DNA from: an uncultured Clostridia bacterium
GTDB lineage: Bacteria > Bacillota > Clostridia > Christensenellales > Borkfalkiaceae
Direction: 5' to 3'
Length of the DNA stretch: 64,000 nt
NCBI GenBank assembly: GCA_947626935.1
Contig: CANQUD010000004.1
Location: 1 to 64,000 of the forward strand
The translations under genes and the position numbers were made by a program. The notes under the pieces were generated by a model. It was not told where the DNA came from, made no database searches, and saw only the letters and a program-made list of their open reading frames with translations. Within the stretch, counting starts at the first letter, position 1. Every line of letters begins with the position of its first letter. Below, piece by piece: positions 35,834-45,226 of the stretch.

Positions 35834-38800
35834 TCATGCGAAAGTTGCCGCAAATTTCAAAAATCTCGTCATCTGGACCATCGTTCTGTTGCCGTCGCCC
35901 ATGGACGGGAAGGCAAGTGCGGGCGAAGTTGTCATCTCGAGACGGAGTTTTCCCTGAAACGCTTCCATCGCCGCGGCGACTTTTTCGTTCCCGAGCGCGT
36001 TGAGGGAAGCGAATTCCAGTCTCCCCCCCTTGTTGCTGACCGCGATCTTTTTCACGCCGAGCTTCTGGGCATACGCCTTCATCAGGGCGATGATGAGAAG
36101 GCTGAGCGTCTCCTGCGGCATGGGTCCGTAACTCTCTTCCATGGAAGTGCACACCCGCTTGTAGTCGGCGGCGCCGCCGATCTCCGCGATCTGCTTGTAG
36201 CAGTCCATGCGCCCCGCGGGAGATTCGACGTACGATTCGGGAATGAACGCGGTGGACTTGACGTCGAGTTCGACGCTCTCCTGCTTCTCGCCCGTGAGTT
36301 CTTCCTTGAGGATCTTTGCGTACAGCTCGTAGCCGACTTTATCCATGTGCCCGTGCTGTTCTGCGCCGAGGACATTCCCCGCGCCGCGGATCTCGAGGTC
36401 GCGCATGGCGATCTTGAATCCCGAGCCGAGTTCCGTGAACTGCATGATCGCCTTGAGACGCTCGGACGCGTTGTCCGTCATGATGCGTTCGGGCTTGTAG
36501 GTAAAATAGGCGTGGGCAAGGCGGGAACTCCGCCCCACCCTTCCGCGCAGCTGATAGAGCTGGGAAATGCCGAGCCTGTCTGCGTCTATGACCACGAGGG
36601 TGTTTGCGTTGGGAAGGTCGATGCCGTTTTCGATGATGGTCGTCGTGACGAGGACGTCGTATTCCCCGCGGTAGAACCCGAAAACGCTCCGCTCGAGGGT
36701 CGCGCGGTCCATTCTGCCGTGAGCGACGCAGATCCTTGCCTCGGGGACGATCTCGCCGAGACGGGCGGCAAAGGCTTGGATGCTCTCCACCCTGTTATAG
36801 AGGACGAAAGTCTGCCCCTTTCTTGCCGTCTCCCGAAGAATTGCGTCCCGCAGCAGAGTCTCCGTCTCCTCGGCGACGTACGTCTGGACGGGGAGCCTTG
36901 CATTGGGCGGCGTCTGGATGGTGGAGATGTCGCGGATGCCCGAAAGAGACAGATGCAGCGTGCGGGGAATGGGCGTTGCGGTCATCGTCAGACAGTCCAC
37001 ATCCCGCTTATAGTTCTTGATCTTCTCCTTGTGCTCTACGCCGAACCGCTGTTCTTCGTCGAGGATGAGAAGTCCCAAATCATGGAATTTCACATCGGAC
37101 GAGAGCAGTCTGTGCGTGCCGACGATGAGGTCGATGTTGCCCTGCGCAAGGTCGGAGAGCGTCTTTGCCGTCTCCCGTTCGGTGCGGAAACGGTTGAGAC
37201 ATGCAACGCGTACGCCGAAGTCCTTCATCCGCTCGAGCGCAGTCTGGTAATGCTGTTCGGAGAGGACCGTGCTCGGGCACATGAGTGCCGTCTGCCGTCC
37301 CGCCAAGATGCAAAGGTACGCCGCACGGAGCGCGACTTCCGTCTTGCCGAAGCCGACGTCCCCGACGAGCAGGCGGTCCATGACCTTGGTGGAACACATG
37401 TCCCCCTCGATCTCCTCAAAGGACGTCGTCTGGTCGGGCGTGTCCTCATAGGGAAAGGCGGCGATAAATTCGTCCATGAGGTCTGGATATTCGGGAAAGG
37501 CATAGCCGACCTTCTCCTGCCGCTCGGCATAGAGCGCTTTGAGGTCGAACGCCATCTTCTTGAGAGAGGCGCGGACACGCGCCTTCACCCGCTCGAACTC
37601 GCCGCCGCCGATCTTGGAGAGCTGCGGGGTCTCCCCTCCCATGTACTTGGAGAGGATATCCATATTCTCGACGGGCACATAGAGGGTGTCGCCGTCCTTG
37701 TACTCGAGGGCGATGTACTCCTTTGTCCCGTCCGTCGTCTCGATCTTTTTGGTCCCCGTGATGCGTCCGACGCCGTACGTCTCGTGCACGGCATAGTCCC
37801 CCACTTCGGGGGCGACGAAGAGGTCGCCGCGCTTCTTTCTGATGCGGCGTTCCTTGACGGCTTTGGTGAAGAGGTCGCCCGTGCCGATGACGGCAAGTTT
37901 TGCGCTGTGGACCAAAAAGCCGTGCTCGAGAGTCTGTTCGGAGAGTGCGATGCCCTTGAAGGCTCCGAGAGAGGCGGGGAGCGGCGAAAACGGAAGATAG
38001 GATTCGGAAAGTTCTTCCCGCAGTTTTTCCGTCCTCTCTCTGCCGCCGCAGTACAGGAGAACGCGGTATCCGTTCCCCATCCATGCCTTGAGATCGGTCG
38101 CAAGGTCGCCGAGAGAGTTGAGATAGCGGCGGACAGGCGTCGTTTTATAGTTGAAAATTTTCAGGGGGTTCGTCAAAAACGGGTCCCCCATGAAGGTCTG
38201 CAGGGCGAGTGTACGGTAGCCCGTCAGAACGGCGATGTCCGCGGCGGGGATATACTGTTCCTTGGAACAGGGCAGCGCCTCTCCCCCGTCGAGAAGGAGC
38301 TTGTAGCGCTCCGCATGTTCCCGATAAAGCCCCTCGAGCTTGTCGCGAAGAAGTTTCCCCTCGTCCAAAATGATGAGCGCGTCCCTTGCGAGGTCCCTCA
38401 AGAACTGTCCCGACCCCGCAAGAAGGGGCATCAAAAAGTCTGAGACATAGTTTGCGGTCTCCAGCTCCTCGGCGACGGCGTACATGCGGGAACGGAGAGA
38501 CACGGGCAGTTTTTCGATCTCCCTCTTGAGTTTTTCGGCAACGGTCGGCGCTTCGCCTTCGGAGAGGAGCGCATCCGTCGCCGCGACGATGTCGATGGAC
38601 TGAAGTTTGTCGTACCGTTCCCCCGTATCCTCGTCATAGGGCTTGATGGCTTCCACTTCGTCGCCGAAAAAGTCGATGCGGACGGGGTGGGAAGCGTTGA
38701 TCGCCCAGAGGTCGAGGATGTCGCCGCGGACGGAAAACGCCCCCCTGCCGTCCACGGTGTATTCCCGCGTGTAACCCGCACGGACGAGAGCGGAGACGAG

Positions 38801-39220
38801 GGCGTCCATGTCCGTCTCGCGTCCCGTTTCGAGGTGAAAGACGCGCAAGTTTTTCGGCACGAGCTGGATGAGCGCTTCGATGTCGCAGACGACGATCTCC
38901 GCCCCCGTCTGCCATTCATAAAGGGCGGTCAGACGGCGGTACAGCGCGTCCTTGGAACCCGCCCTGCGATACAGGAGAACTTCGTCCTTCGCCGTAAGGA
39001 GCGCCGTCCTTCTGCCCGAAAGTACGGAGATCGCCTCATATGCCCGCTTTGCCGAAAGGGCGTCCGCCGTGATGTAGACGGCTCTCCCCTCCGTCAAGGA
39101 AGCGATGAGATATTTGCTCTCGTCGGGTACGCCGAAAACCGCCGAGGGGATCCCTTGGCGGAGACTTTCTTCGATGAGCGGAAATTCGCCCCCTAAATTG
39201 TCGTAAGAGTAGAAACTCAT
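35834..39220 (-). CDS. mfd: transcription-repair coupling factor
   Basis: CarD-like VHETYGVGRITG, DRLLVGDVGFGKTEVALRAA, LDEEQRFGVEHKEKIK, TATPIPRTLHLSLSGIRDIS, LRGRVGRSSR. Confidence 0.97.
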   Translation of the reverse strand: MSFYSYDNLGGEFPLIEESLRQGIPSAVFGVPDESKYLIASLTEGRAVYITADALSAKRAYEAISVLSGRRTALLTAKDEVLLYRRAGSKDALYRRLTALYEWQTGAEIVVCDIEALIQLVPKNLRVFHLETGRETDMDALVSALVRAGYTREYTVDGRGAFSVRGDILDLWAINASHPVRIDFFGDEVEAIKPYDEDTGERYDKLQSIDIVAATDALLSEGEAPTVAEKLKREIEKLPVSLRSRMYAVAEELETANYVSDFLMPLLAGSGQFLRDLARDALIILDEGKLLRDKLEGLYREHAERYKLLLDGGEALPCSKEQYIPAADIAVLTGYRTLALQTFMGDPFLTNPLKIFNYKTTPVRRYLNSLGDLATDLKAWMGNGYRVLLYCGGRERTEKLREELSESYLPFSPLPASLGAFKGIALSEQTLEHGFLVHSAKLAVIGTGDLFTKAVKERRIRKKRGDLFVAPEVGDYAVHETYGVGRITGTKKIETTDGTKEYIALEYKDGDTLYVPVENMDILSKYMGGETPQLSKIGGGEFERVKARVRASLKKMAFDLKALYAERQEKVGYAFPEYPDLMDEFIAAFPYEDTPDQTTSFEEIEGDMCSTKVMDRLLVGDVGFGKTEVALRAAYLCILAGRQTALMCPSTVLSEQHYQTALERMKDFGVRVACLNRFRTERETAKTLSDLAQGNIDLIVGTHRLLSSDVKFHDLGLLILDEEQRFGVEHKEKIKNYKRDVDCLTMTATPIPRTLHLSLSGIRDISTIQTPPNARLPVQTYVAEETETLLRDAILRETARKGQTFVLYNRVESIQAFAARLGEIVPEARICVAHGRMDRATLERSVFGFYRGEYDVLVTTTIIENGIDLPNANTLVVIDADRLGISQLYQLRGRVGRSSRLAHAYFTYKPERIMTDNASERLKAIMQFTELGSGFKIAMRDLEIRGAGNVLGAEQHGHMDKVGYELYAKILKEELTGEKQESVELDVKSTAFIPESYVESPAGRMDCYKQIAEIGGAADYKRVCTSMEESYGPMPQETLSLLIIALMKAYAQKLGVKKIAVSNKGGRLEFASLNALGNEKVAAAMEAFQGKLRLEMTTSPALAFPSMGDGNRTMVQMTRFLKFAATFA

Positions 39221-39780
39221 CCGTTATACTTGGTCATGACGCGCTCGAACTCCTCGCCCGCGGCAAGGGAGAGCGCGGCTTCCGCCGCCCGTTTGCATGC
39301 GGCGGAGAACAGCTCGTAGTCCTCTTTCCGAACCTCGGAGAGGACGTAATCGATAAGCGGAACGTTGACGTTTTCGTCCCTGATCCCGATGCGGATGCGG
39401 GCGAAGTCGGGAAAGCCCAGCTCGGCGATGACGGAGCGCATGCCGTTGTGCGTCCCCGCGCTACCCGAGGGACGGATGCGGACATGCCCCTTGGGAAGGT
39501 CGTAATCGTCATAGATGACGACAAGTTCCTCGGGAGAGATCTTGTACTTTGCGACGAGCTGCCTGACGGCTCTTCCCGAGGCGTTCATATAGGTCAGAGG
39601 ACGCGCAATGACGATCTTTTCGCCGTTGATGAACCCTTCGGCGACGCTCGCTTCGCATTCCTTCTTCTTGAATTTTACATGAAGGGACTCCGCGACGTCC
39701 CCCGCCGCCAAAAATCCCATGTTGTGAAATGTCTTTGCGTATTTTGTCTCGGGGTTGCCGAGACCGACGATCAGATACAT
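39217..39780 (-). CDS. pth: peptidyl-tRNA hydrolase
   Basis: MYLIVGLGNPETKYAKTFHNMGF...ARPLTYMNASGRAV...YDDYDLPKGHVRIRPSGSAGTHNGMRSV. Confidence 0.97.
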   Translation of the reverse strand: MYLIVGLGNPETKYAKTFHNMGFLAAGDVAESLHVKFKKKECEASVAEGFINGEKIVIARPLTYMNASGRAVRQLVAKYKISPEELVVIYDDYDLPKGHVRIRPSGSAGTHNGMRSVIAELGFPDFARIRIGIRDENVNVPLIDYVLSEVRKEDYELFSAACKRAAEAALSLAAGEEFERVMTKYNG

Positions 39781-39821
39781 ATGACTCCCTTCCCCGATGA
39801 CGCGGGTCCCCCCATCAAAAA

Positions 39822-39837
39822 ACCGCCGTGGGGCGGT
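39822..39837 (-). terminator. intrinsic terminator of prs
   Basis: accgcc...ggcggt hairpin then TTTTTT on the minus strand. Confidence 0.65.
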
Positions 39838-39845
39838 CCTTTGCG

Positions 39846-40793
39846 TCAATCGTAAATTTTGCTCATCGGCTTGTCGAGATAGACGTTCTCGATCGCCGCC
39901 GCCCAAATGTCCGCGGTTGACAGGATCTTCATCTTCGGCAGTCTCTTCTCTTCGGGAAGATAGATCGTGTCGAGCATGACGAGTTCGTCGATGGCGGAAT
40001 TTTCCAGCCGCTCGAGGGCGGGACCCGAGAGGACGGCGTGCGTGCAGCACGCTTTGATCTCCTTTGCGCCTGCGTCGACGAGCGCCTGTGCGCCCTGACA
40101 GATCGTCCCCGCCGTGTCGATCATATCGTCCACGAGAAGGCACCGCTTGCCCTCTACGCTGCCGATGATGTTCATGACTTCCATGACATTGGCGCGGGGA
40201 CGGCGCTTGTCGATGATAGCGAGCGCGACGCCGAGACGTTCGGCGACCTTGCGGGAACGGTTGACCGAACCGATGTCGGGAGAGACGACGATGAAGTCGT
40301 CGCTCAACTTGTCCGCATAATAGTTATAGAGCGTGGGACCGCCGAGCAGATTATCGACGGGAATATTGAAAAAGCCTTGGATCTGGGCGGCGTGCAGGTC
40401 CATCGTCAGGACTCTGTCCGCACCCGCCGAGGTCAGAAGGTCGGCGACGAGTTTTGCCGTGATGGGGTCGCGCGAACGCGCCTTTCTGTCCTGCCGTGCA
40501 TAGCCGAAATAGGGAATGACGGCTGTGACCCTTCCCGCCGATGCACGCTTTGCGGCGTCGATCATGATGAGAAGTTCCATCAGATTGTCATTGACGGGAG
40601 CGGAAGTGGACTGGATGATGAACAGATCGCGTCCGCGCACCGTTTCGGCGATGTGAACGCTCGTTTCCCCGTCCGAGAATTTTGTGACCTCGACTTCCCC
40701 GAGGCTCGTGTTGAGCTTTTCGGCGATCTTTCTCGCCAAGGGAAGATTGGAATTGCCCGCGAACAGCTTGATTTCGTTTCCGTGTGTGATCAT
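39846..40793 (-). CDS. prs: ribose-phosphate pyrophosphokinase
   Basis: [57 protein letters not shown]. Confidence 0.97.
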   Translation of the reverse strand: MITHGNEIKLFAGNSNLPLARKIAEKLNTSLGEVEVTKFSDGETSVHIAETVRGRDLFIIQSTSAPVNDNLMELLIMIDAAKRASAGRVTAVIPYFGYARQDRKARSRDPITAKLVADLLTSAGADRVLTMDLHAAQIQGFFNIPVDNLLGGPTLYNYYADKLSDDFIVVSPDIGSVNRSRKVAERLGVALAIIDKRRPRANVMEVMNIIGSVEGKRCLLVDDMIDTAGTICQGAQALVDAGAKEIKACCTHAVLSGPALERLENSAIDELVMLDTIYLPEEKRLPKMKILSTADIWAAAIENVYLDKPMSKIYD

Positions 40794-40927
40794 GCGTCGT
40801 TCCTTATAGAGTTTTGCTTTTCTATTGTAACCCGAATGCCCGTTTTTTGTCAATCGTTTGAGGCGGAAATTTCCGTTTTCGCGGCAGAATTTGCAGAGCG
40901 GCTCCCCGCAGGGACATTCGTCCCCTT

Positions 40928-42103
40928 TCAGGGAAGTTTTGCGACGCCCGTCGCCCGTGCCGCTTCGGAGACGGCGGCAGCGACTGCCTCGTGCGCCCTC
41001 TTATCGTAGGCGTAGGGAAGAATGTAGTCCTTGGAAAGTTCGCTCTCCGTGACGCAGGAAGCGATCGCACGGGATGCCGCGATCATCATTTCATAGTTGA
41101 TGTCGCTCGCACGCACGTCGAGAGCGCCGCGGAACAGCCCCGGGAACACGAGGACGTTGTTGATCTGGTTGGGTTTTTCGGACGAACCCGTACCGACGAC
41201 CGCCGCCCCTGCCGCAAGCGCATCCTCGCGGGAGATCTCGGGAACGGGGTTTGCGCAGGCAAACACGATCGCCCCTTCCGCCATCGAAGAGACCATTTCA
41301 CGGGAGACGCAGTCGGGTCCCGAGACACCGATGAACGCGTCCGCCCCCTTCATTGCATCCGCAAGGGTCCCCGTCTTGTGTTTGGGGTTGGTGCAGGACG
41401 CCATTTCGCGCATGGCGGGAGAAAGCGTTTCGTCGCCGTCGCAGAGGATCCCCTTTCTGTCGCAGAGGACGACCTCGGGAACGCCGAGTTTCAGAAGGAA
41501 TTTTGCGATGGCGCTTCCCGCCGCCCCTGCGCCGTTGATGACGACGGAAAGCTCCCCTATCTCCTTTCCGACGAGCTTTGCGGCATTGAGGAGCGCCGCG
41601 GCGACGACGACCGCCGTGCCGTGCTGGTCGTCATGGAACACGGGAATGTCGAGATCTCTTTTGAGACGCGTCTCGATCTCGAAACAGCGGGGCGCGGCGA
41701 TGTCCTCGAGGTTGATCCCGCCGAAGGATCCCGCAAGGAGTTCGATGGTGCGCACGATCTCGTCCGTATCTTTGGAGCGGATGCAGAGCGGGATCGCGTC
41801 GACGTCTCCGAATGCCTTGAAGAGGGCGCATTTCCCCTCCATGACGGGCATTCCCGCCTCGGGACCGATGTCTCCCAGCCCCAAAACGGCGGTGCCGTCC
41901 GTGATGACGGGCACGGTGTTCCACCGCCTCGTGAGCGTGAAGCTCTTTTCGATGTCATCGTGAATGGCGAGGCAAGGCTCTGCGACCCCGGGCGTGTAAG
42001 CGAGGGAGAGTTTTTCGCGGGTGTCGACTTCCACGCGGGGGACGACTTCGATCTTCCCCTTCCATGCGGCGTGTCTCTTGAGGGATTCTTCTCTGTAGTT
42101 CAT
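40928..42103 (-). CDS. NAD(P)-dependent malic enzyme
   Basis: [66 protein letters not shown]. Confidence 0.96.
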   Translation of the reverse strand: MNYREESLKRHAAWKGKIEVVPRVEVDTREKLSLAYTPGVAEPCLAIHDDIEKSFTLTRRWNTVPVITDGTAVLGLGDIGPEAGMPVMEGKCALFKAFGDVDAIPLCIRSKDTDEIVRTIELLAGSFGGINLEDIAAPRCFEIETRLKRDLDIPVFHDDQHGTAVVVAAALLNAAKLVGKEIGELSVVINGAGAAGSAIAKFLLKLGVPEVVLCDRKGILCDGDETLSPAMREMASCTNPKHKTGTLADAMKGADAFIGVSGPDCVSREMVSSMAEGAIVFACANPVPEISREDALAAGAAVVGTGSSEKPNQINNVLVFPGLFRGALDVRASDINYEMMIAASRAIASCVTESELSKDYILPYAYDKRAHEAVAAAVSEAARATGVAKLP

Positions 42104-42186
42104 CGCTTGCTCCTTTGGAACTATTATACCGAGTTTTTGTTCCGCCGTCAACCGATTGGCGCAACCTCTTCCCCGCAGTCAAAAAT

Positions 42187-42221
42187 AATTCCCCGCGCCG
42201 AATAGACCGACGCGGGGAATT
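42187..42221 (-). terminator. intrinsic terminator of the first GH51-like gene
   Basis: aattccccgcg...cgcggggaatt then TATTTTT on the minus strand. Confidence 0.75.
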
Positions 42222-42248
42222 CCCCTTATGACATACGCTTTGATGGCG

Positions 42249-44618
42249 TTATGCTTTCGTAGGTATCCTCAAAATGGTGAAAGAATACGGTTTGAATTCG
42301 TAGCCGAAGTTCTGACCCGACCAGCCGACAGAGGAAGCGGCGGGCTTGACGGCTTCGCTCTTCAGAGTGTTCACAGCCTTATAATCGTTTGCCGTGAGTT
42401 CTGTGACATAGGCGAACCCGCTGCTGTCCGCATTGGAGATTTCGATATTCATTTTGACGCCCTCGCCCGAGACGTTGACGACCTTCAGAAGGATGTCGCC
42501 GTTGTCTGCCATGGTCGGGACGTAGTAGAGCTTGTTGAAGGTCTTTGCCGCCCCCGACGTTGCGGGGAAGGAGAAGGTCTCCTCGCTCGTCCAGTTGAGC
42601 TTGGAGCGGTAGAGATAGGTCGCGCCCTGATTTTGCATGAACATCTGCTGGACATAATAGTTTGCCGTGCGGACGATCTCGGTGTTCGTGAAGTACATCA
42701 TGTCGACGTCCCACTGGTTGACTGCGTCGTCGCCGCCGTAGGCAGCGCTTGCGCTCTTGTTTGCAACGCCGAACATGGGTGCGTAGGCGGCAAGGTCGAT
42801 GACGTTGCCGTTGCGCTCGTAACTCGTCATCATTGCCGCTTCGGAGAGCGCCGCGATGAGTTCGTTCCGATAATAGCTGAACCCGCTGAGGTCGGTGTTC
42901 GCCGAATACTCGCCGACAAAGACATGATAGGCGGTGTCGGGATCGAGGACGGTCTTTTTGTAGCCGTCATACATGGCGTAATTTTCGAGAAGAGTCGTCC
43001 AGTTCACATAATAATGCTGGTCGTGCACGCCGTAATCGGAGACCTTGTCGATGACATGGTTGCGGACCGCATCTTCCGCTGCCCGCTGCGCCGTGCCCTT
43101 TTCGGTCAGAACGGCGCCCGAGTTGTTCTTTGTGGTGTTCTGGCAGTTGGTGAGGAACATGCCGTTGCCGACGATGGGCGTGACCGAATACTGCTCGATC
43201 GCCGCTTGGAAGGCATCGCTCTGAAGGAATTTCTCGTAATATTTCGTGTAGTACGCATCGAACTGCTCGTTGCCGATGCCGAGATAGTCCATCTCGAAGG
43301 GCTTCTCGTGCCCGAGCGCGGCGCGGAGAGCGCCCCACTTCGTCGACGTATCGCCCTTGGCGAATTCGATGAGGTCAATGGCGTCCTGAATGTAGTCGTC
43401 TACCTTCTTGCCGTGTCTGCCGTTGAGTTCGATACCCTTTTCGCCCTGCGCCGCGCCGCCCAAATCGGACATGCCGCAGTTGAGAACGGGAACGGCGCTC
43501 GCGCCGAGGTTCTCGCACAGTTCGAAAAATTCGAGGAAGCCGACGCCGTACTCCATGTCGTAGCCCCAGAGGTCGCCGTTCTGTCTGCGCGTGATCCACT
43601 CGCCCCGCGTCGTCTCGGTGGTCTCCTTTCCGTCCTCGACGAGGGTGTAGGTGAATGCGGGAATGGTGTCGTCCCCTGCGTTGTCGCCGTTCTGCACGGC
43701 GCCGACGGAGTTCTTCCAGTCGTAAACTTCGGTCGTATCTGCGCCGCCCGCCGCGGAATCGCCCTCGATGATGCACCCGCCCGGGAAACGGACGAACTTG
43801 GGACCGAGTTCCTTGATGGCGTCAAAGGCATACTGCTTGATCCCGCCCGTCTGTTCCGTCGTCTCAAGCTGGATGCCGTCGATGTTGTAGACGCCCTCCG
43901 TGTCGAAGCAGAGTTCGAAGGAGACGCCCGAGGTCGCCGTGCCGCTCGATTGGAGTGTAGTACGGTATTTCACCCACTTGCCGTCCCCCTTGAGCGGGAG
44001 AACTTTCTCGGCATAAGTGGAGTTGCTGTCCTTGATCCTGACGGTCAGATTCGCCGCCGCGGTAGACTTGATGAAGGCGGAGAAGATGTAATCGACGCCC
44101 TTCTTCACGGCAATGGGAAGCTGGGTGTGCCCCGCCGAGGAGATGCCGCCGCCCGCAGCCGTCACATTGACTGCCCCATAGTTTGCGTTGACGTTCCGTG
44201 CGCCGTATTCCGCTTCGTTTTTCAGGACGCCGTTCAAATTCTGGACGGAAAGTTCCGCATTCTGCTCCGTCCAGCCGCTCGTCTTTGCACCGAACGTCTC
44301 AAAGGACCCGTTGGGTACGATGTTGTCGTCGAGAAGGTATCCAGCGTAATTGATATCCTCGAGAAAGACGCCGAAGAGGCTGTCGGAAATGTCGTAATTG
44401 GCATTCGTCGTGCCGTTGACCGTCAGCGTGACGTCCTGATCGGAAAAACTCGACACCTGCTTTTCGGGCAAGGGAAGCGTACCGCTCGGTTCGTTGCCGC
44501 TGTTTCCCCCTTCGTTCCCGTTCTCGTTGCCGCCTTCCGTCTTTTCGCCGCAGCCCGCAAGCAGCGAGACCGCAAGCACGGATGAAACGGCAAGTGCAAA
44601 GAGCTTGGTGAATTTCAT
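42249..44618 (-). CDS. secreted GH51-like alpha-L-arabinofuranosidase lipoprotein
   Basis: Lipobox SLLAGCG; SLFGVFLEDINYAGYLLDDNIVPNGSFE, FVRFPGGCIIEG, DYLGIGNEQFD. Confidence 0.85.
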   Translation of the reverse strand: MKFTKLFALAVSSVLAVSLLAGCGEKTEGGNENGNEGGNSGNEPSGTLPLPEKQVSSFSDQDVTLTVNGTTNANYDISDSLFGVFLEDINYAGYLLDDNIVPNGSFETFGAKTSGWTEQNAELSVQNLNGVLKNEAEYGARNVNANYGAVNVTAAGGGISSAGHTQLPIAVKKGVDYIFSAFIKSTAAANLTVRIKDSNSTYAEKVLPLKGDGKWVKYRTTLQSSGTATSGVSFELCFDTEGVYNIDGIQLETTEQTGGIKQYAFDAIKELGPKFVRFPGGCIIEGDSAAGGADTTEVYDWKNSVGAVQNGDNAGDDTIPAFTYTLVEDGKETTETTRGEWITRRQNGDLWGYDMEYGVGFLEFFELCENLGASAVPVLNCGMSDLGGAAQGEKGIELNGRHGKKVDDYIQDAIDLIEFAKGDTSTKWGALRAALGHEKPFEMDYLGIGNEQFDAYYTKYYEKFLQSDAFQAAIEQYSVTPIVGNGMFLTNCQNTTKNNSGAVLTEKGTAQRAAEDAVRNHVIDKVSDYGVHDQHYYVNWTTLLENYAMYDGYKKTVLDPDTAYHVFVGEYSANTDLSGFSYYRNELIAALSEAAMMTSYERNGNVIDLAAYAPMFGVANKSASAAYGGDDAVNQWDVDMMYFTNTEIVRTANYYVQQMFMQNQGATYLYRSKLNWTSEETFSFPATSGAAKTFNKLYYVPTMADNGDILLKVVNVSGEGVKMNIEISNADSSGFAYVTELTANDYKAVNTLKSEAVKPAASSVGWSGQNFGYEFKPYSFTILRIPTKA

Positions 44619-44803
44619 AGTCTTATCCCCCCTTTTGCCCTATATTATAGCACAAAAATTTTTTTTGGCAATACTGTTTGAAAAATTTTTTAAGTATTTT
44701 AAGAAAAAGTAAAGGAAACGGCAAAGGAAAACCGACGGATTGGCTCCGTCGGTTTGAGTGTGATGGAGAAAAATGTCTGCGGAACGCTTGGGGTGGAGTG
44801 AAC

Positions 44804-45209
44804 GCGGTGACCCACTCCCTGTCGCGATGCGACATCCCTCTCCCGCGGAGAGGGTAAGGTCTTGCTGCCCCTTTTAGGGGAAGTGGCGAACGCAGTGAGC
44901 CAAAGGGGTTAAACCCCTCTGTCACTCGCATTGCTCGTGACATCTCCCCTAAGAGGGGCGACAAGTGGACTGCGGTGACCCACCCCCTGTCGCGATGCGA
45001 CATCCCTCTCCCATGGAGAAGGTGCGTCCCCTTGGCACCCCCTTGAGGGGGAGCTGCCGAGGCTGTCCTTGCCGAGGCTGAGGGGGTGGCATTCCCGATT
45101 TGGAACGACACCCCTTCCGCCCCTACGGGGCACCCACCCCTCAAGGGGTGGGCAAGGAGAATGCGGTGACCCACTCCCCTACCCCTCTCCCACGGAGAGG
45201 GTAAGGGAG
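44804..45209. repeat. hairpin-rich intergenic repeat cluster
   Basis: 52-bp unit at 44804-44855 and 44972-45023 (4 mismatches by eye), partial third copy from 45163; many small GC-rich hairpins. Confidence 0.85.
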
Positions 45210-45226
45210 GGAAGCGCTTTAGGGTG

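Noticed and set aside
33658-38443. Long plus-strand ORFs (708 and 880 aa) opposite the PrsA/SurA-like gene and mfd
   Set aside because: Same codon-bias shadow effect; the minus-strand frames carry clear family motifs and signal peptide.
39781-40143. N-terminal extension of the pth ORF (39217-40143)
   Set aside because: The family start MYLIVGLGN is at 39780; the extension overlaps the prs terminator and prs coding region.
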